A DNA stretch of 64,000 nucleotides from Tepidibacter hydrothermalis (GCF_029542625.1 NZ_CP120733.1:310001-374000); one strand, 5' to 3'; shown: positions 52,174 to 61,851, numbered from the stretch's first letter. Notes: generated by a model from the letters alone, not told the origin. Program-made: numbers and translations.

Positions 52174-53505
52174 ATGAGTAAAATTACATTTTCAAAAGAC
52201 AATATTGAAAGATTAAATAAGAACCCTTATGTAAAGCGCGTTAGCGAGAAGTCAATAACATACTCTGACGAGTTTAAAATAATGTTTATTGAGGAGTATT
52301 TAAGAGGAAGCACACCACGAACTATTTTCATTGATGCTGGATTTGACGTTGAAATACTTGGTGTCAAGCGCTATGAACAGGCGGCAGCCAGATGGATAAA
52401 AGCGTACAAGAAAGATGGAATTATAGGATTAAGTGATACTAGAAGAGTGAATTCAGGCAGACCAAGTAATGCTCCAGTTTCAAAGGACGATATTATTAGC
52501 AAACAAGAAGCTAAAATAAAACTGCTTGAGGAACAATTAGAATTGCTAAAAAAGCTCGACGTGACAGAAAGGAGGCTGGTAAACAACTGCGTAAATCTAA
52601 CAAATAATGAAGTATATGAGTTAATTTTAAAGACTGTGTCTAAAAAAGATTATTCAGGCACAGTTTCTTATTGCTGCTCAATTTTAGGGGTTTCACGTTC
52701 AGGTTATTATCATTATTTAAAGACAGCACCTTCTAGAACTATAAGGGAGAATGAAGATTTAAAAGCTAGAGATATTATATTAAAGGCTTATAATTATAGA
52801 GGTTATAAGAAAGGTTCTAGATCAATTAAAATGACACTAGAAAATGAGTTTGGTATTATATACAGTAGAAAAAAAATCCAAAGGATTATGCGAAAATACA
52901 GTATAGTATGTCCTATAAGAAAAGCCAATCCGTATAGAAGAATAGCCAAAGCGACAAAAGAACATAGAGTAGTACCTAATCTGCTACAGAGAAATTTCAA
53001 ACAGGGTATTCCTGGCAAGGTGCTACTTACTGATATCACATACATCCCTTACGGGATAAATAAAATGGCATATTTATCAGCTATCAAAGATAGCTCTAGT
53101 AACGATATTCTAGCATATCATGTATCTGATCGAATTACTTTAGATATAGCTACAATTACAATTAAAAAATTAGTTAATACACATAAAGCTGATTTACATG
53201 ATGAAGCTTTTATCCATTCTGACCAAGGGGTCCACTATACAAGCCCTAAATTCCAAAAATTACTAAAAAGCCATAATCTAGGACAATCCATGTCTAGACG
53301 TGGTAACTGCTGGGATAATGCACCTCAAGAATCCTTCTTTGGTCATATGAAGGATGAAGTAGATTTCAAAACATGTTCTACACTTGAAGAAGTAATTAAT
53401 AAAGTTGATAATTACATGGATTACTATAATAATTATAGATGTCAATGGGGATTAAAAAAGATGACTCCTAAACAATTTAGAAATCATCTTTTGAATGCAG
53501 CTTAA
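52174..53505 (+). CDS. IS3-family transposase (single-frame)
   Basis: 443 aa. The N-terminal helix-turn-helix and leucine-zipper part (EEYLRGSTPRTIFIDAGF; KLLEEQLELLKKL), usually a separate OrfA, is fused in frame with the catalytic OrfB. DDE residues: Asp in LLTDITYIPY, Asp in FIHSDQGVHYTS, Glu in PQESFFGHMKDE. No frameshift is needed, unlike most IS3 members. Start at 52174 is preceded by GGAGG. Intact, so probably active. Confidence 0.92.
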   Translation: MSKITFSKDNIERLNKNPYVKRVSEKSITYSDEFKIMFIEEYLRGSTPRTIFIDAGFDVEILGVKRYEQAAARWIKAYKKDGIIGLSDTRRVNSGRPSNAPVSKDDIISKQEAKIKLLEEQLELLKKLDVTERRLVNNCVNLTNNEVYELILKTVSKKDYSGTVSYCCSILGVSRSGYYHYLKTAPSRTIRENEDLKARDIILKAYNYRGYKKGSRSIKMTLENEFGIIYSRKKIQRIMRKYSIVCPIRKANPYRRIAKATKEHRVVPNLLQRNFKQGIPGKVLLTDITYIPYGINKMAYLSAIKDSSSNDILAYHVSDRITLDIATITIKKLVNTHKADLHDEAFIHSDQGVHYTSPKFQKLLKSHNLGQSMSRRGNCWDNAPQESFFGHMKDEVDFKTCSTLEEVINKVDNYMDYYNNYRCQWGLKKMTPKQFRNHLLNAA

Positions 53506-53548
53506 CCCTTTTTTTATAATGTCCTTGACAAAGGGTCCATTTTAAAAT

Positions 53549-53707
53549 TTAGTCCTCTTTTTTTAATCTTTTTAAAAGGCATTCTGGAGCTTTAGGTTCT
53601 TCAAACATACCATGTCTAGATGCTGAATTTGCAGACATTGCAGATGAAACAGCCAATTTAAGAATATATTTGGAAATTGATGATTTAATATTGCTCGTAG
53701 TATTCAT
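53549..53707 (-). CDS. agrD: AgrD-type autoinducer prepeptide
   Basis: 52 aa. Amphipathic N-terminus (IKSSISKYILKLAVSSAM), then ANSASRHGMFEEPKAPECLL and a charged tail (KRLKKED). The EEPKAPE segment is the conserved AgrD recognition part. The residue expected to close the ring is Ser30 (S-RHGMF), not Cys, suggesting a lactone rather than thiolactone. The ATG overlaps the agrB stop by 23 bases; AGGAGG is placed inside agrB. Stop lies 5 bases from the IS. Confidence 0.8.
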   Translation of the reverse strand: MNTTSNIKSSISKYILKLAVSSAMSANSASRHGMFEEPKAPECLLKRLKKED

Positions 53708-54293
53708 AATTGTTATACCTCCTTTTAAATATTTTATATGTAATTGGAGAAATCATTAAACATTGAATAAATAATGATAGTAAAAACATATTAGAAATTA
53801 CTCTATTATAGACAATAAATGATGCTAATATATATATGAATCCTAAAGTAAGAGCTTTCGATTTATTTGATTTTCGAATTTTTTCACTTAAACAAGGTCG
53901 TTCTTCTGTATCGGCTGGAGCATATTTATATAGTATATAAATACAGATTAAAGAAATAAAAAATTTAATTGCAATATGTAATATAAGTGCTTTAGACAAA
54001 AATACTACTCCGAAGAAACATACACAGGTCAGAATCAAACACGTTAAACTAGTTCTCATATGAATTCCCCAAGTATAATTTCGAATTAACCCAAACAATA
54101 TATAAACTAATATAGAATAATCTAATATATTAAAAAGGTATGCTAGAAGAAATATTATAGGGATTTTGCACAAATTCATACAAAAAACTTCTATACCATA
54201 TTGAGCTATTTCAAAATCATCTTGTGATATAGAACTTACATAGGGTTTTATACAGTTTAATATAAAGACACTAAGTTTTTTTGAAATATTCAT
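53685..54293 (-). CDS. agrB: AgrB-type membrane peptidase
   Basis: 202 aa, about five to six membrane helices. Catalytic His and Cys are in RNYTWGIHMRTSLTC; YKYAPADTEERP is the second family signature. Cuts and cyclises AgrD. The ATG at 54293 follows TTAGGTG; a GTG three codons earlier is less likely. Transcribed as agrB-agrD, converging on agrA-agrC with the IS between them. Confidence 0.9.
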   Translation of the reverse strand: MNISKKLSVFILNCIKPYVSSISQDDFEIAQYGIEVFCMNLCKIPIIFLLAYLFNILDYSILVYILFGLIRNYTWGIHMRTSLTCLILTCVCFFGVVFLSKALILHIAIKFFISLICIYILYKYAPADTEERPCLSEKIRKSNKSKALTLGFIYILASFIVYNRVISNMFLLSLFIQCLMISPITYKIFKRRYNNYEYYEQY

Positions 54294-54346
54294 AATAAAC
54301 ACCTAACTTTATTTTGATAAGTAAATTATAATATAATAAAGGTAAA

Positions 54347-54372
54347 TATTTCAATGCAAATGACGTGAAATG
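54347..54372 (-). promoter_or_regulatory. Motif upstream of agrB shared with the precursor promoter
   Basis: Minus strand reads GTCATTTGCATTGAAATATT, then TACCTTTATTAT. CATTGAAATA and ACCTTTAT occur in the same order before peptide 1 (45167-45182). Confidence 0.4.
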
Positions 54373-54412
54373 TATATATGATAACTTAAATACTCAAGAA
54401 AAGGTGATTTTA

Positions 54413-56452
54413 ATGAAAAAAATCAGCATAATAAGCTATACCTTATCAGAAATAAATACTTACTATGAACAGATAAAAAGTTTATTCTCACAAAATATAG
54501 AAATTGAAAAGTTTTGTGTTGATGAAATAAATGCAGAGATAAATTCTGATGTAGTTCTAGTACCATCGTATAATGTATTTGAAACTATAAAAAAACATAT
54601 AAAGAATAAAGCTGAATTGGTAATAGCAAATAGGACTATAACAAAAGCTGCATTTGAAAAAATTATGAATATAAAGTCAGGAAGCAAGGTATATTTGTTA
54701 GACCATAATTATCAAATGGCACTTCAAATGACCTGTGTAATGTACCAACTTGGGATTAGACATATAGAACTTATACCAATATGCGAAAGTATAAAAAAAG
54801 ATATAGAAGATAGCGAGCTTATAGTATTTAAAGATTACGAAAATAGAGGTTACAATACTATAAATATAGGAAATACGTTACTAGATATAAGTACTATTAT
54901 AGATATAGGTGTAAAGTTAAATTTAGTAGAAATATTACAAAGACAAGATATAAAAAGAAGTTATAAAGAAATAGTTACTAAGGATGTAGGTCTTTCTAAT
55001 GTTATGGGAAGAACTAACCAATTTGAAAGTCAGCTGGATATATTACGTCAAGTTGCAGATGATGGAATAATAGGAGTCGATTCAAATGGACAAATATATT
55101 CTTGTAACAAAAATGCACAAAGTATTATAGGATATAAAAGTGAAGCAATAGTAGGAAAATATATAACTGAAACTTTGTCTACTATACCGTTTCAGTATTC
55201 TATAAAAATGTTAAAACCTATAAAAGAGAAACTTATAAAGGTAAATGGGTACGATGTAGTAGTATCTATTCATCCTATAATACATTCTAATAAACAGTAT
55301 GGAGCGATAGCTATACTAAAAAGATTTAGTGATACAGAAATAAAGCAGCATAAATTAAGAGCTCAATTAATAGGTAAGGGTCATAAGGCTAAGTATAGAT
55401 TTGATGATATAATTGGAAAAAGTGATATTATAACTAAAACAAAGGATATAGCAATTAGAATGTCTAAGTCAGATTCATCAATACTTATAAGTGGAGAGAG
55501 TGGAACCGGTAAAGAACTATTTGCACAAGCTATACATAATAATTCTTATAAAAAAAATTATCAATTTGTAGCTATTAACTGTGGAGCTTTTCCTGAGAGC
55601 TTGCTTGAGAGTGAATTATTTGGATATGAAGAAGGGGCTTTTACAGGAGCTAGAAAAGGTGGAAAACCAGGGCTATTTGAACTTGCACATAATGGAACCT
55701 TATTTCTAGATGAAATAGGTGAAATGCCTATCAACTTACAAAAAAGATTACTTAGGGTGTTACAGGAAAGAGAAGTTATGAGGATTGGTGGAGATAGGCT
55801 TATAAAAGTAAATATAAGACTTATAGCTGCTACTAATAGAAACTTAAAGGAAATGGTTAAAAAAGGAGATTTTAGAGAAGACTTATATTATAGACTTAAT
55901 GTACTGCCTTTGAAAATCCCAGCTCTTAGAAATAGAAAAGAAGATATATTGATTATAATGAATGAAATGAAAAGAAAATCAGGATACAATTTTAATTTAA
56001 CTAGTAGAGCTAAAGAACAACTTATAGATCACACTTGGAGAGGTAATATAAGAGAATTAAAAAACTATATAGAGTATTTTTCTAATATAGGAACTGATTC
56101 TATAGATATAGATGATTTGCCGTTTAAAGAAGAAAATTTGAATTCAATAGTATTTAACTTTCATGAAAAAGAACTGTTAGATAAATTTAGAGAAGATGTT
56201 GGAAAAGATGAGTACAAGTATGTATTCATATTAAAACAACTTGAAGAAGGTTATAAAAATGAAAAAAGACTTGGAAGAAGAACCTTATATAATAAAGCTA
56301 AAAACGAAGGGATATTTATAAGCGAACAAGAAATACGACTTATACTTATAAATCTTGAAAAATTTATGATGGTAGATATAAATAAAGGTAGGCGTGGAAC
56401 TAATATAACTAAATATGGAATCAAAGTTGTTGAACACTTAGGAATGGGTTAA
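54413..56452 (+). CDS. Sigma-54-dependent transcriptional activator (PrpR_N type)
   Basis: 679 aa. Residues ~1-180 form a PrpR_N-like sensor; ~210-310 a PAS domain (ADDGIIGVDSNGQIYSCN); ~330-570 the AAA+ domain with Walker A GESGTGKE, the sigma-54 contact GAFTGA and Walker B LFLDEIGEM. The C-terminal ~90 residues are not a standard Fis helix but a winged-helix-like piece (RRTLYNKAKNEGIFISEQEI). Start at 54413 after AAGGTGAT. It faces the hisC-ior operon, which has a perfect sigma-54 promoter, so that is the probable target. Confidence 0.9.
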   Translation: MKKISIISYTLSEINTYYEQIKSLFSQNIEIEKFCVDEINAEINSDVVLVPSYNVFETIKKHIKNKAELVIANRTITKAAFEKIMNIKSGSKVYLLDHNYQMALQMTCVMYQLGIRHIELIPICESIKKDIEDSELIVFKDYENRGYNTINIGNTLLDISTIIDIGVKLNLVEILQRQDIKRSYKEIVTKDVGLSNVMGRTNQFESQLDILRQVADDGIIGVDSNGQIYSCNKNAQSIIGYKSEAIVGKYITETLSTIPFQYSIKMLKPIKEKLIKVNGYDVVVSIHPIIHSNKQYGAIAILKRFSDTEIKQHKLRAQLIGKGHKAKYRFDDIIGKSDIITKTKDIAIRMSKSDSSILISGESGTGKELFAQAIHNNSYKKNYQFVAINCGAFPESLLESELFGYEEGAFTGARKGGKPGLFELAHNGTLFLDEIGEMPINLQKRLLRVLQEREVMRIGGDRLIKVNIRLIAATNRNLKEMVKKGDFREDLYYRLNVLPLKIPALRNRKEDILIIMNEMKRKSGYNFNLTSRAKEQLIDHTWRGNIRELKNYIEYFSNIGTDSIDIDDLPFKEENLNSIVFNFHEKELLDKFREDVGKDEYKYVFILKQLEEGYKNEKRLGRRTLYNKAKNEGIFISEQEIRLILINLEKFMMVDINKGRRGTNITKYGIKVVEHLGMG

Positions 56453-56487
56453 ATGGTATTAATAATAATACCATTTAACCCGTTTTT
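56446..56487 (+). terminator. Terminator of the activator gene
   Basis: GGGTTAAATGGTATTA and TAATACCATTTAACCC, 16 bp perfect, loop ATAA, then GTTTTTA; starts in the last codons. Confidence 0.85.
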
Positions 56488-56558
56488 ACTTTGTCAATTT
56501 AAAAATACAGTAATTTAAATTTATAGATTATATTGACAATTAAATAACGTTTTCCTGC

Positions 56559-56585
56559 ATTATGAGCAAATCAGTATATTACGAG
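56559..56585 (+). promoter_or_regulatory. Candidate enhancer sites of the sigma-54 activator
   Basis: ATTATGAG (56559-56566) and ATTACGAG (56578-56585), direct repeats 19 bp apart, about 100 bp before the -24 element. Tentative. Confidence 0.35.
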
Positions 56586-56664
56586 TAATTAAATGACCTA
56601 GTCAGACTTTAACATTAAGTCAATTTTATTTACAAAAAGAGACAATTTTATGTGAATAATAAAG

Positions 56665-56680
56665 TGGCATGGAACTTGCT
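56665..56680 (+). promoter_or_regulatory. Sigma-54 promoter of hisC-iorAB
   Basis: TGGCATGGAACTTGCT matches the -24/-12 consensus TGGCAyr-N4-TTGCw at every fixed position. About 100 bases upstream of the aminotransferase ATG. Confidence 0.88.
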
Positions 56681-56790
56681 TAATATAAAGATAATTCTTA
56701 ATATTCTACAAAATTATATTTAAGACATCTTGGTAAGGAATTATTGATTAAAGTTAATTAATACATTTTTAATATAGAGGGGTTGAGATT

Positions 56791-57903
56791 ATGAGTGAAA
56801 ATCTGTTCAGAAAAGAAGTAGCTTCCATAAAGCCGTATATACCTGGGAAGTCTGTAGATGAATTAAAGAAGGAATTAGGTATTGAAGATATTGAGAAACT
56901 TGCATCTAATGAAAATCCATTAGGTCCATCTCCTAAAGCTGTTGAGGAAATAAAAAAGGAATTAGATAGTATACATATATATCCAGATCCTAATTGTACT
57001 AAGCTAAAAGATGGATTATGCAAAAGATATAATCTAAAGCATGAAAATATAGTTGTAGGAAATGGTGGGGAAGAACTTCTAAAGATAATAGCTCAAACTT
57101 TTATAAATGAAGGTGATGAAGCTATAATGGCTAATCCTACATTTGGAAAATATGCCAGTGAGGTTCTTTTTATGGGGGGAGTTGCTCACCAAATAGAACT
57201 TAAAGATTATAAGCATGATTTTGAGAAATTCGTTGAAAAGATCAATGATAAAACAAAATTAATTTATGTATGTAATCCAAACAATCCTACTGGAAATATA
57301 ATGACTAAAGATGATGTTGATTATTTAGTAAAAAATACTCCAGAAAATGTAGTTTTGGTATTTGATGAAGCTTATTATGAATATGCTATAAAGAATGATA
57401 AGTATCCAGATTCTTTAGAGATATTAAGAAATAGACCAAATACTATTATACTTAGAACATTCTCAAAGGTTGCTGGAATTGCATCTGTGAGAGTTGGATA
57501 TTTGCTTACATCAAGTGAAATAACTAGTGCTATGAATAAGATGAAAATGGTATTTCACGTTAATAGATTAGCTCAAGCTGCAGGAATTGGAGCTTTAGGT
57601 GATCCTGCTCATATAGATAAAACTGTCAAGCTTAATTATGAGTGCATGAGCATGATGGAAAAATACTTTGAAGAAAACAACATGGAATATATAAAGTCTA
57701 ATGCAAATTTTGTATTCGTAAATGTTGGACTTGATTCAAAGTTAGTATTTGAAGAATTACTTAAAAAAGGAATAATAGTAAGACCAGGATATCTTTGGAA
57801 TTGTAAAGACTGGTTAAGAGTAAGTACAGGAACTAAAGACCAAATTCAAAAATTCATAGATGCATTACAAGAAGTATTAGAAGATAATAAAATACATGCT
57901 TAA
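56791..57903 (+). CDS. hisC: Class I/II aminotransferase, HisC-like
   Basis: 370 aa. [14 protein letters not shown] start, [17 protein letters not shown] and the PLP Lys in [15 protein letters not shown]; a fold type I enzyme annotated as histidinol-phosphate aminotransferase. No other his genes are near; it leads into iorA-iorB, so it most likely converts aromatic amino acids to arylpyruvates. Expression from the sigma-54 promoter. The gene name reflects homology, not the inferred role. Confidence 0.9.
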   Translation: MSENLFRKEVASIKPYIPGKSVDELKKELGIEDIEKLASNENPLGPSPKAVEEIKKELDSIHIYPDPNCTKLKDGLCKRYNLKHENIVVGNGGEELLKIIAQTFINEGDEAIMANPTFGKYASEVLFMGGVAHQIELKDYKHDFEKFVEKINDKTKLIYVCNPNNPTGNIMTKDDVDYLVKNTPENVVLVFDEAYYEYAIKNDKYPDSLEILRNRPNTIILRTFSKVAGIASVRVGYLLTSSEITSAMNKMKMVFHVNRLAQAAGIGALGDPAHIDKTVKLNYECMSMMEKYFEENNMEYIKSNANFVFVNVGLDSKLVFEELLKKGIIVRPGYLWNCKDWLRVSTGTKDQIQKFIDALQEVLEDNKIHA

Positions 57904-57921
57904 ATAAGGGGGAAATTTATA

Positions 57922-59697
57922 ATGAAAAAACTTATGACAGGTAATGAAGCTATTGCTAGAGGATTTTATGAAGCAGGTGGAAGTATAGCTTGTGCTTATC
58001 CAGGAACTCCATCTACTGAGGTACTTGAAAATATAGCTTTATATAAAGATATATATTCTGAATGGGCTCCAAATGAAAAAGTAGCACTTGAAGTCGCTAT
58101 AGGATCATCTATAGCAGGAGCTAGATCTTTAGCTGCTATGAAGCATGTTGGAGTTAACGTTGCAGCAGATCCTCTAATGACTTTTGGTTACACTGGTGTT
58201 AATGGAGGAATGGTATTAGTATCTGCAGATGATCCAGGAATGCATTCATCTCAAAATGAGCAGGACAACAGATATTATGCTAAGTTTGCTAAGATTGCAA
58301 TGATAGAGCCTAGTGATTCACAAGAGGCAAAGGATTTTATGAAGGATGCTATGGAAATATCAGAAAAATTTGATGTACCTGTTTTATATAGAGTAACAAC
58401 TAGAATATGTCATTCTAAAACTTTAGTTGAATTTAGTGATAGAGAAGAAGTAGGAATCAAAAAGTACGAAAAAAATATAGCTAAGTTTGTAGCAACTCCA
58501 GGTAATGGTAGAAAGTTACATGTTGTAGTTGAAGATAAATTAAAGAAAATGGAAGAGTTCAGTAATGAAACTCGTTTAAATCAAGTAGAGTGGAACGATA
58601 AAAAAGTGGGAGTTATAACTTCAGGTATATCTTATCAATATGCTAAAGAGGTGTTTGGAGATAATGTTTCTTATCTTAAATTAGGATTTACTCATCCACT
58701 TCCATTTGCAAAAATAGAAGATTTTGCTAAACAAGTAGAAACTTTATATGTAATAGAAGAGTTAGAACCATATATAGAAGAACAAATAAAGGCTAGAGGA
58801 ATTGATTGTATAGGAAAAGAGAAAATATCTAATTTAGGAGAGTTAAATCCTGATATAATAGCGAGTGCTCTTTTAGGTACAGAAGGTGAAGTAGCAGCTG
58901 CTGTTGCAGAGCTTAAGGAAGATGTAATAGGTAGACCTCCAACATTATGTGCAGGATGTCCACATAGAGGATTCTTCTATACTTTATCTAAGAAAAAGAA
59001 TGTAATGATTACAGGAGATATAGGATGTTATACTCTAGGTTCAGCAGAACCACTTAATGCTATGGATACATGTATTTGTATGGGAGCATCTATAAGTGCA
59101 GGCCATGGAGCTCAAAAAGCATTTAATTTCCATAATGTAGATAAGAGAGTAGTAAGTGTTATAGGAGACTCAACTTTCTTCCATACAGGAATATTAAGTT
59201 TAGTAGATGTTATGTACAATAAAGGTAATTCAATAACTGTAATATTAGATAATAGAATAACTGGTATGACAGGACACCAACAAAATCCAGGAACAGGATA
59301 TACTTTAATGGGAGAAGAAACTAATCAAATAGATATCCCAAGTGTATGTAAGGCTATAGGGGTTAAGAATATAATTGTTGTAAATCCTCTTGATTTAAAT
59401 GCTAATGAGGAAGCTTTAAATAAAGCTCTTGCATCTGATGAGCCATCAGTAATAATAACTCAATGGCCTTGTGCACTTAAAAAATTCTCTAAAGAAGATA
59501 AAGAGAGATTTGATTGTACACCTAAGACTTATGAGGTTAAAGAAGATAAGTGTAAGCAGTGTAAGATGTGCTTAAAATCAGGATGTCCAGCAATATCATT
59601 TGATGAGGTTGCTAAGATAGATAAAACTATGTGTGTTGGATGTAGTGTATGTGCTCAAGTATGTCCATTTGATGCTATAGAAAAGGTTGGTGAATAA
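57922..59697 (+). CDS. iorA: Indolepyruvate:ferredoxin oxidoreductase alpha subunit
   Basis: 591 aa. N-terminal pyrimidine-binding domain (MTGNEAIARGFYEAGG, CAYPGTPSTEV), a central linker domain, the ThDP domain (GDIGCYTLGSAEPL, GDSTFFHTG) and a C-terminal bacterial-type ferredoxin with two [4Fe-4S] motifs (CKQCKMCLKSGCP, CVGCSVCAQVCP). Oxidatively decarboxylates arylpyruvates to aryl-acetyl-CoA, reducing ferredoxin. Second gene of the operon. Confidence 0.95.
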   Translation: MKKLMTGNEAIARGFYEAGGSIACAYPGTPSTEVLENIALYKDIYSEWAPNEKVALEVAIGSSIAGARSLAAMKHVGVNVAADPLMTFGYTGVNGGMVLVSADDPGMHSSQNEQDNRYYAKFAKIAMIEPSDSQEAKDFMKDAMEISEKFDVPVLYRVTTRICHSKTLVEFSDREEVGIKKYEKNIAKFVATPGNGRKLHVVVEDKLKKMEEFSNETRLNQVEWNDKKVGVITSGISYQYAKEVFGDNVSYLKLGFTHPLPFAKIEDFAKQVETLYVIEELEPYIEEQIKARGIDCIGKEKISNLGELNPDIIASALLGTEGEVAAAVAELKEDVIGRPPTLCAGCPHRGFFYTLSKKKNVMITGDIGCYTLGSAEPLNAMDTCICMGASISAGHGAQKAFNFHNVDKRVVSVIGDSTFFHTGILSLVDVMYNKGNSITVILDNRITGMTGHQQNPGTGYTLMGEETNQIDIPSVCKAIGVKNIIVVNPLDLNANEEALNKALASDEPSVIITQWPCALKKFSKEDKERFDCTPKTYEVKEDKCKQCKMCLKSGCPAISFDEVAKIDKTMCVGCSVCAQVCPFDAIEKVGE

Positions 59698-59698
59698 T

Positions 59699-60295
59699 AT
59701 GTGTAATGTAAAAAACGTTTTATTAGTAGGTGTTGGGGGACAAGGAATAATACTAGCTTCAAAGGTATTATCAAGCGGATTAATAGATTCAGGCTATGAT
59801 GTTAAGATGTCTGAGGTTCATGGTATGGCACAAAGAGGTGGAAGTGTTACAACTCAAGTAAGATATGGAGAAAAAGTATATTCACCTATAATCGGAAAAG
59901 GTCAAGCTGATATAATAGTAGCATTTGAAAGAGTAGAGGCTTTAAGATGGTTAGAGTATTTAAAGCCAGGTGGAAAGATTGTAATAAACGATTACGCTAT
60001 TCCATCAGCAACTGTTTTATCTGGAAAAGAAGCATATCCAGAAAATATAATTGAAAAGATGGAAGCAAAATATGAGGATATAACAGTTATAGATGCAGCT
60101 AATGAAGCTATAGCACTTGGAAATATAAAGGCTCAAAATATAATAATGCTTGGTGGACTTATTAAGTCACTGGGAATTGAAGAGATAAATTGGGATAAGG
60201 CATTAAAAGATAATGTTAAAGAGAAGTTTGTAGAGTTAAATATGAAGGCTGTTAAGAAAGGTCTTGAGAGCGGAGTAAAAGAAAAAGCATTATAG
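59699..60295 (+). CDS. iorB: Indolepyruvate:ferredoxin oxidoreductase beta subunit
   Basis: About 198 aa. POR gamma-type domain: LLVGVGGQGIILASKVLSSG and SEVHGMAQRGGSVTTQVRYG are IorB signatures. Starts one base after the iorA stop at 59699; an upstream TTG frame adds only four codons. Forms the complex with IorA. Confidence 0.94.
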   Translation: MCNVKNVLLVGVGGQGIILASKVLSSGLIDSGYDVKMSEVHGMAQRGGSVTTQVRYGEKVYSPIIGKGQADIIVAFERVEALRWLEYLKPGGKIVINDYAIPSATVLSGKEAYPENIIEKMEAKYEDITVIDAANEAIALGNIKAQNIIMLGGLIKSLGIEEINWDKALKDNVKEKFVELNMKAVKKGLESGVKEKAL

Positions 60296-60300
60296 AATAA

Positions 60301-60406
60301 AAATTCGCTTCATGCTATCTCATGGCTCATGTCGCCAACGAGTCCTACGGGCTCCGTTGCTCAAAGTAGTTGTAAATTTAGTTATTTAATCAACATTATC
60401 CATAGG
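60301..60406 (-). repeat. Dispersed repeat B, inverted copy
   Basis: Minus strand reads GGATAATGTTGATTAAATAAC, then TTGAGCAACGGAGCC, GACTCGTTGGCGACATGAGCC and ends GAATTTTT, the same order as 7101-7266. Confidence 0.7.
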
Positions 60407-60439
60407 TTGAGAATTTAATAATTAATAGTAAGTAAGATA

Positions 60440-60476
60440 TAAATTGTGTGGTTTAAAAAAAGCCACACAATTTATT
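60440..60476 (+). terminator. Terminator after iorB
   Basis: AATTGTGTGGTTT-AAAAA-AAGCCACACAATT, then TATTTAT. Confidence 0.7.
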
Positions 60477-60508
60477 TATATACAGACAAAATAGAGAGGA
60501 GCTTTTAT

Positions 60509-61831
60509 ATGGCAAGCTTTAATGAAGCAAAAACTTGTGATGTTTTGGATAAAAGCAAGGTAGACAAAATGATGAAATACAGGTGGATTGTATGGGGAGT
60601 ACTTGCGTTTGCATATATTATAGTATTTTTTCATAGATTAGCACCTGGGGTTGTTAAGGATGATCTGATAAATGAGTTTAATATTTCTGGTACCACGTTT
60701 GCAAATTTAGGAGCTATGTATTTTTACGCTTATATGATAATGCAAATTCCAGCTGGGATGTTAGCAGATTCATTAGGTGCTAGAAAGACTGTTTCTATAG
60801 GAGTATTATTATCTGGAATAGGATCTATTGTGTTTGGAATGGCGCCTACTATATCTCTAGCATTTGTAGGAAGATTGCTTGTAGGGATTGGTGTATCTGT
60901 TGTATTCGTACCTATACTTAAGATACAGTCTGTTTGGTTTAAGGAAAGTGAATTTGGAATAATGTCTGGTATTACTTCTTTTGCAGGGAATTTAGGCGGA
61001 ATAATAGCTCAAACTCCTCTTGCTCTACTTGTTGCAGCGATAACTTGGAGAAGTTCATTCGTTGTTATGGGTGTTTTTTCTATAATAATAAGTGTTCTTT
61101 GTTATGTGATAGTTAGAAATGATCCTAAAGATATGGGATATCCGTCTATAGCAGAGATTGAAGGTAAGGATATAAAGAATGTTGATAGACCTAAGATAAA
61201 TATGAAAAAGGCAGTTATACAGGTTGTACTTAATCCAGGAACTTGGCCAGGATTCTTTATATTTGCAGGATTCTTTGGTGCTTTTGTTTCATTGACTGGA
61301 GCTTGGGGAAATGGATATATAGCTGATGTATATAATGTGTCTAAGATACAGGCTTCTAATTATATGATATTTCCTGTTTTTGGACTAGCTATTGGAAGTA
61401 TATTTATTGGGGTTATTTCTGATAAGATGAGAAAGAGAAAGACTCCTATGATGATATTTGGAAGTGTTTATCTACTTTGTTGGGGGATTATTGTTTTTGG
61501 TGGAAGAATCGATACTAGTGTATTAAAGATTGTGCTGTTTATACTAGGTTTTACTTGTTCTACGTTTGTACTTGGATGGGCTTGTGCAAAAGAGGTGAAC
61601 CCACCAGAGATAGCGGGTATATCAACTTCTATTGTTAATATTGGAGGGATATTTGGAGCTGCTATTATGCCATCTATACTTGGAGGCGTGTTTGATAAGT
61701 ATTCAGCTACTTTAGGTAGTGTTGAGCTTTATAGTAAGGCATTTATGTTCTGCTTTTTGAGTGCTCTTGTAGGGTATGTATTTGTATTCTTGGTTAAAGA
61801 GACTAATTGTAGGAATATATATTCTAAGTAA
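60509..61831 (+). CDS. MFS transporter
   Basis: 440 aa, twelve membrane helices. MFS loop motif ADSLGARKTVSIG between helices 2 and 3, and repeated at DKMRKRKTPM between 8 and 9. FFHRLAPGVVKDDLINEF resembles anion:cation symporter-type carriers of organic acids. Start at 60509 after AGAGAGGAGC. Next to the aromatic-oxidation operon but beyond a terminator; uptake or efflux of aryl acids is only a guess. Confidence 0.88.
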   Translation: MASFNEAKTCDVLDKSKVDKMMKYRWIVWGVLAFAYIIVFFHRLAPGVVKDDLINEFNISGTTFANLGAMYFYAYMIMQIPAGMLADSLGARKTVSIGVLLSGIGSIVFGMAPTISLAFVGRLLVGIGVSVVFVPILKIQSVWFKESEFGIMSGITSFAGNLGGIIAQTPLALLVAAITWRSSFVVMGVFSIIISVLCYVIVRNDPKDMGYPSIAEIEGKDIKNVDRPKINMKKAVIQVVLNPGTWPGFFIFAGFFGAFVSLTGAWGNGYIADVYNVSKIQASNYMIFPVFGLAIGSIFIGVISDKMRKRKTPMMIFGSVYLLCWGIIVFGGRIDTSVLKIVLFILGFTCSTFVLGWACAKEVNPPEIAGISTSIVNIGGIFGAAIMPSILGGVFDKYSATLGSVELYSKAFMFCFLSALVGYVFVFLVKETNCRNIYSK

Positions 61832-61851
61832 TTAAATTTGGTGGTTAAGAG

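Larger units (their letters stand above)
52078..53544 (+). mobile_element. IS3-family insertion sequence
   Basis: About 1.47 kb with imperfect 24-25-bp terminal inverted repeats: left AAAATGGTACCTATAGATTG... (52079-52102), right, read inward, AAAATGGACCCTTTGTCAAG... (53543-53520). Flanks are A-rich, so the expected 3-4-bp target duplication (AAA) cannot be proved. It encodes one intact transposase. Inserted between the stop codons of agrC and agrD, damaging neither. Confidence 0.85.

Noticed and set aside
56791-57903. Histidine biosynthesis role for the HisC-like gene
   Set aside because: No other his genes; operon partners and sigma-54 promoter point to aromatic amino acid catabolism.
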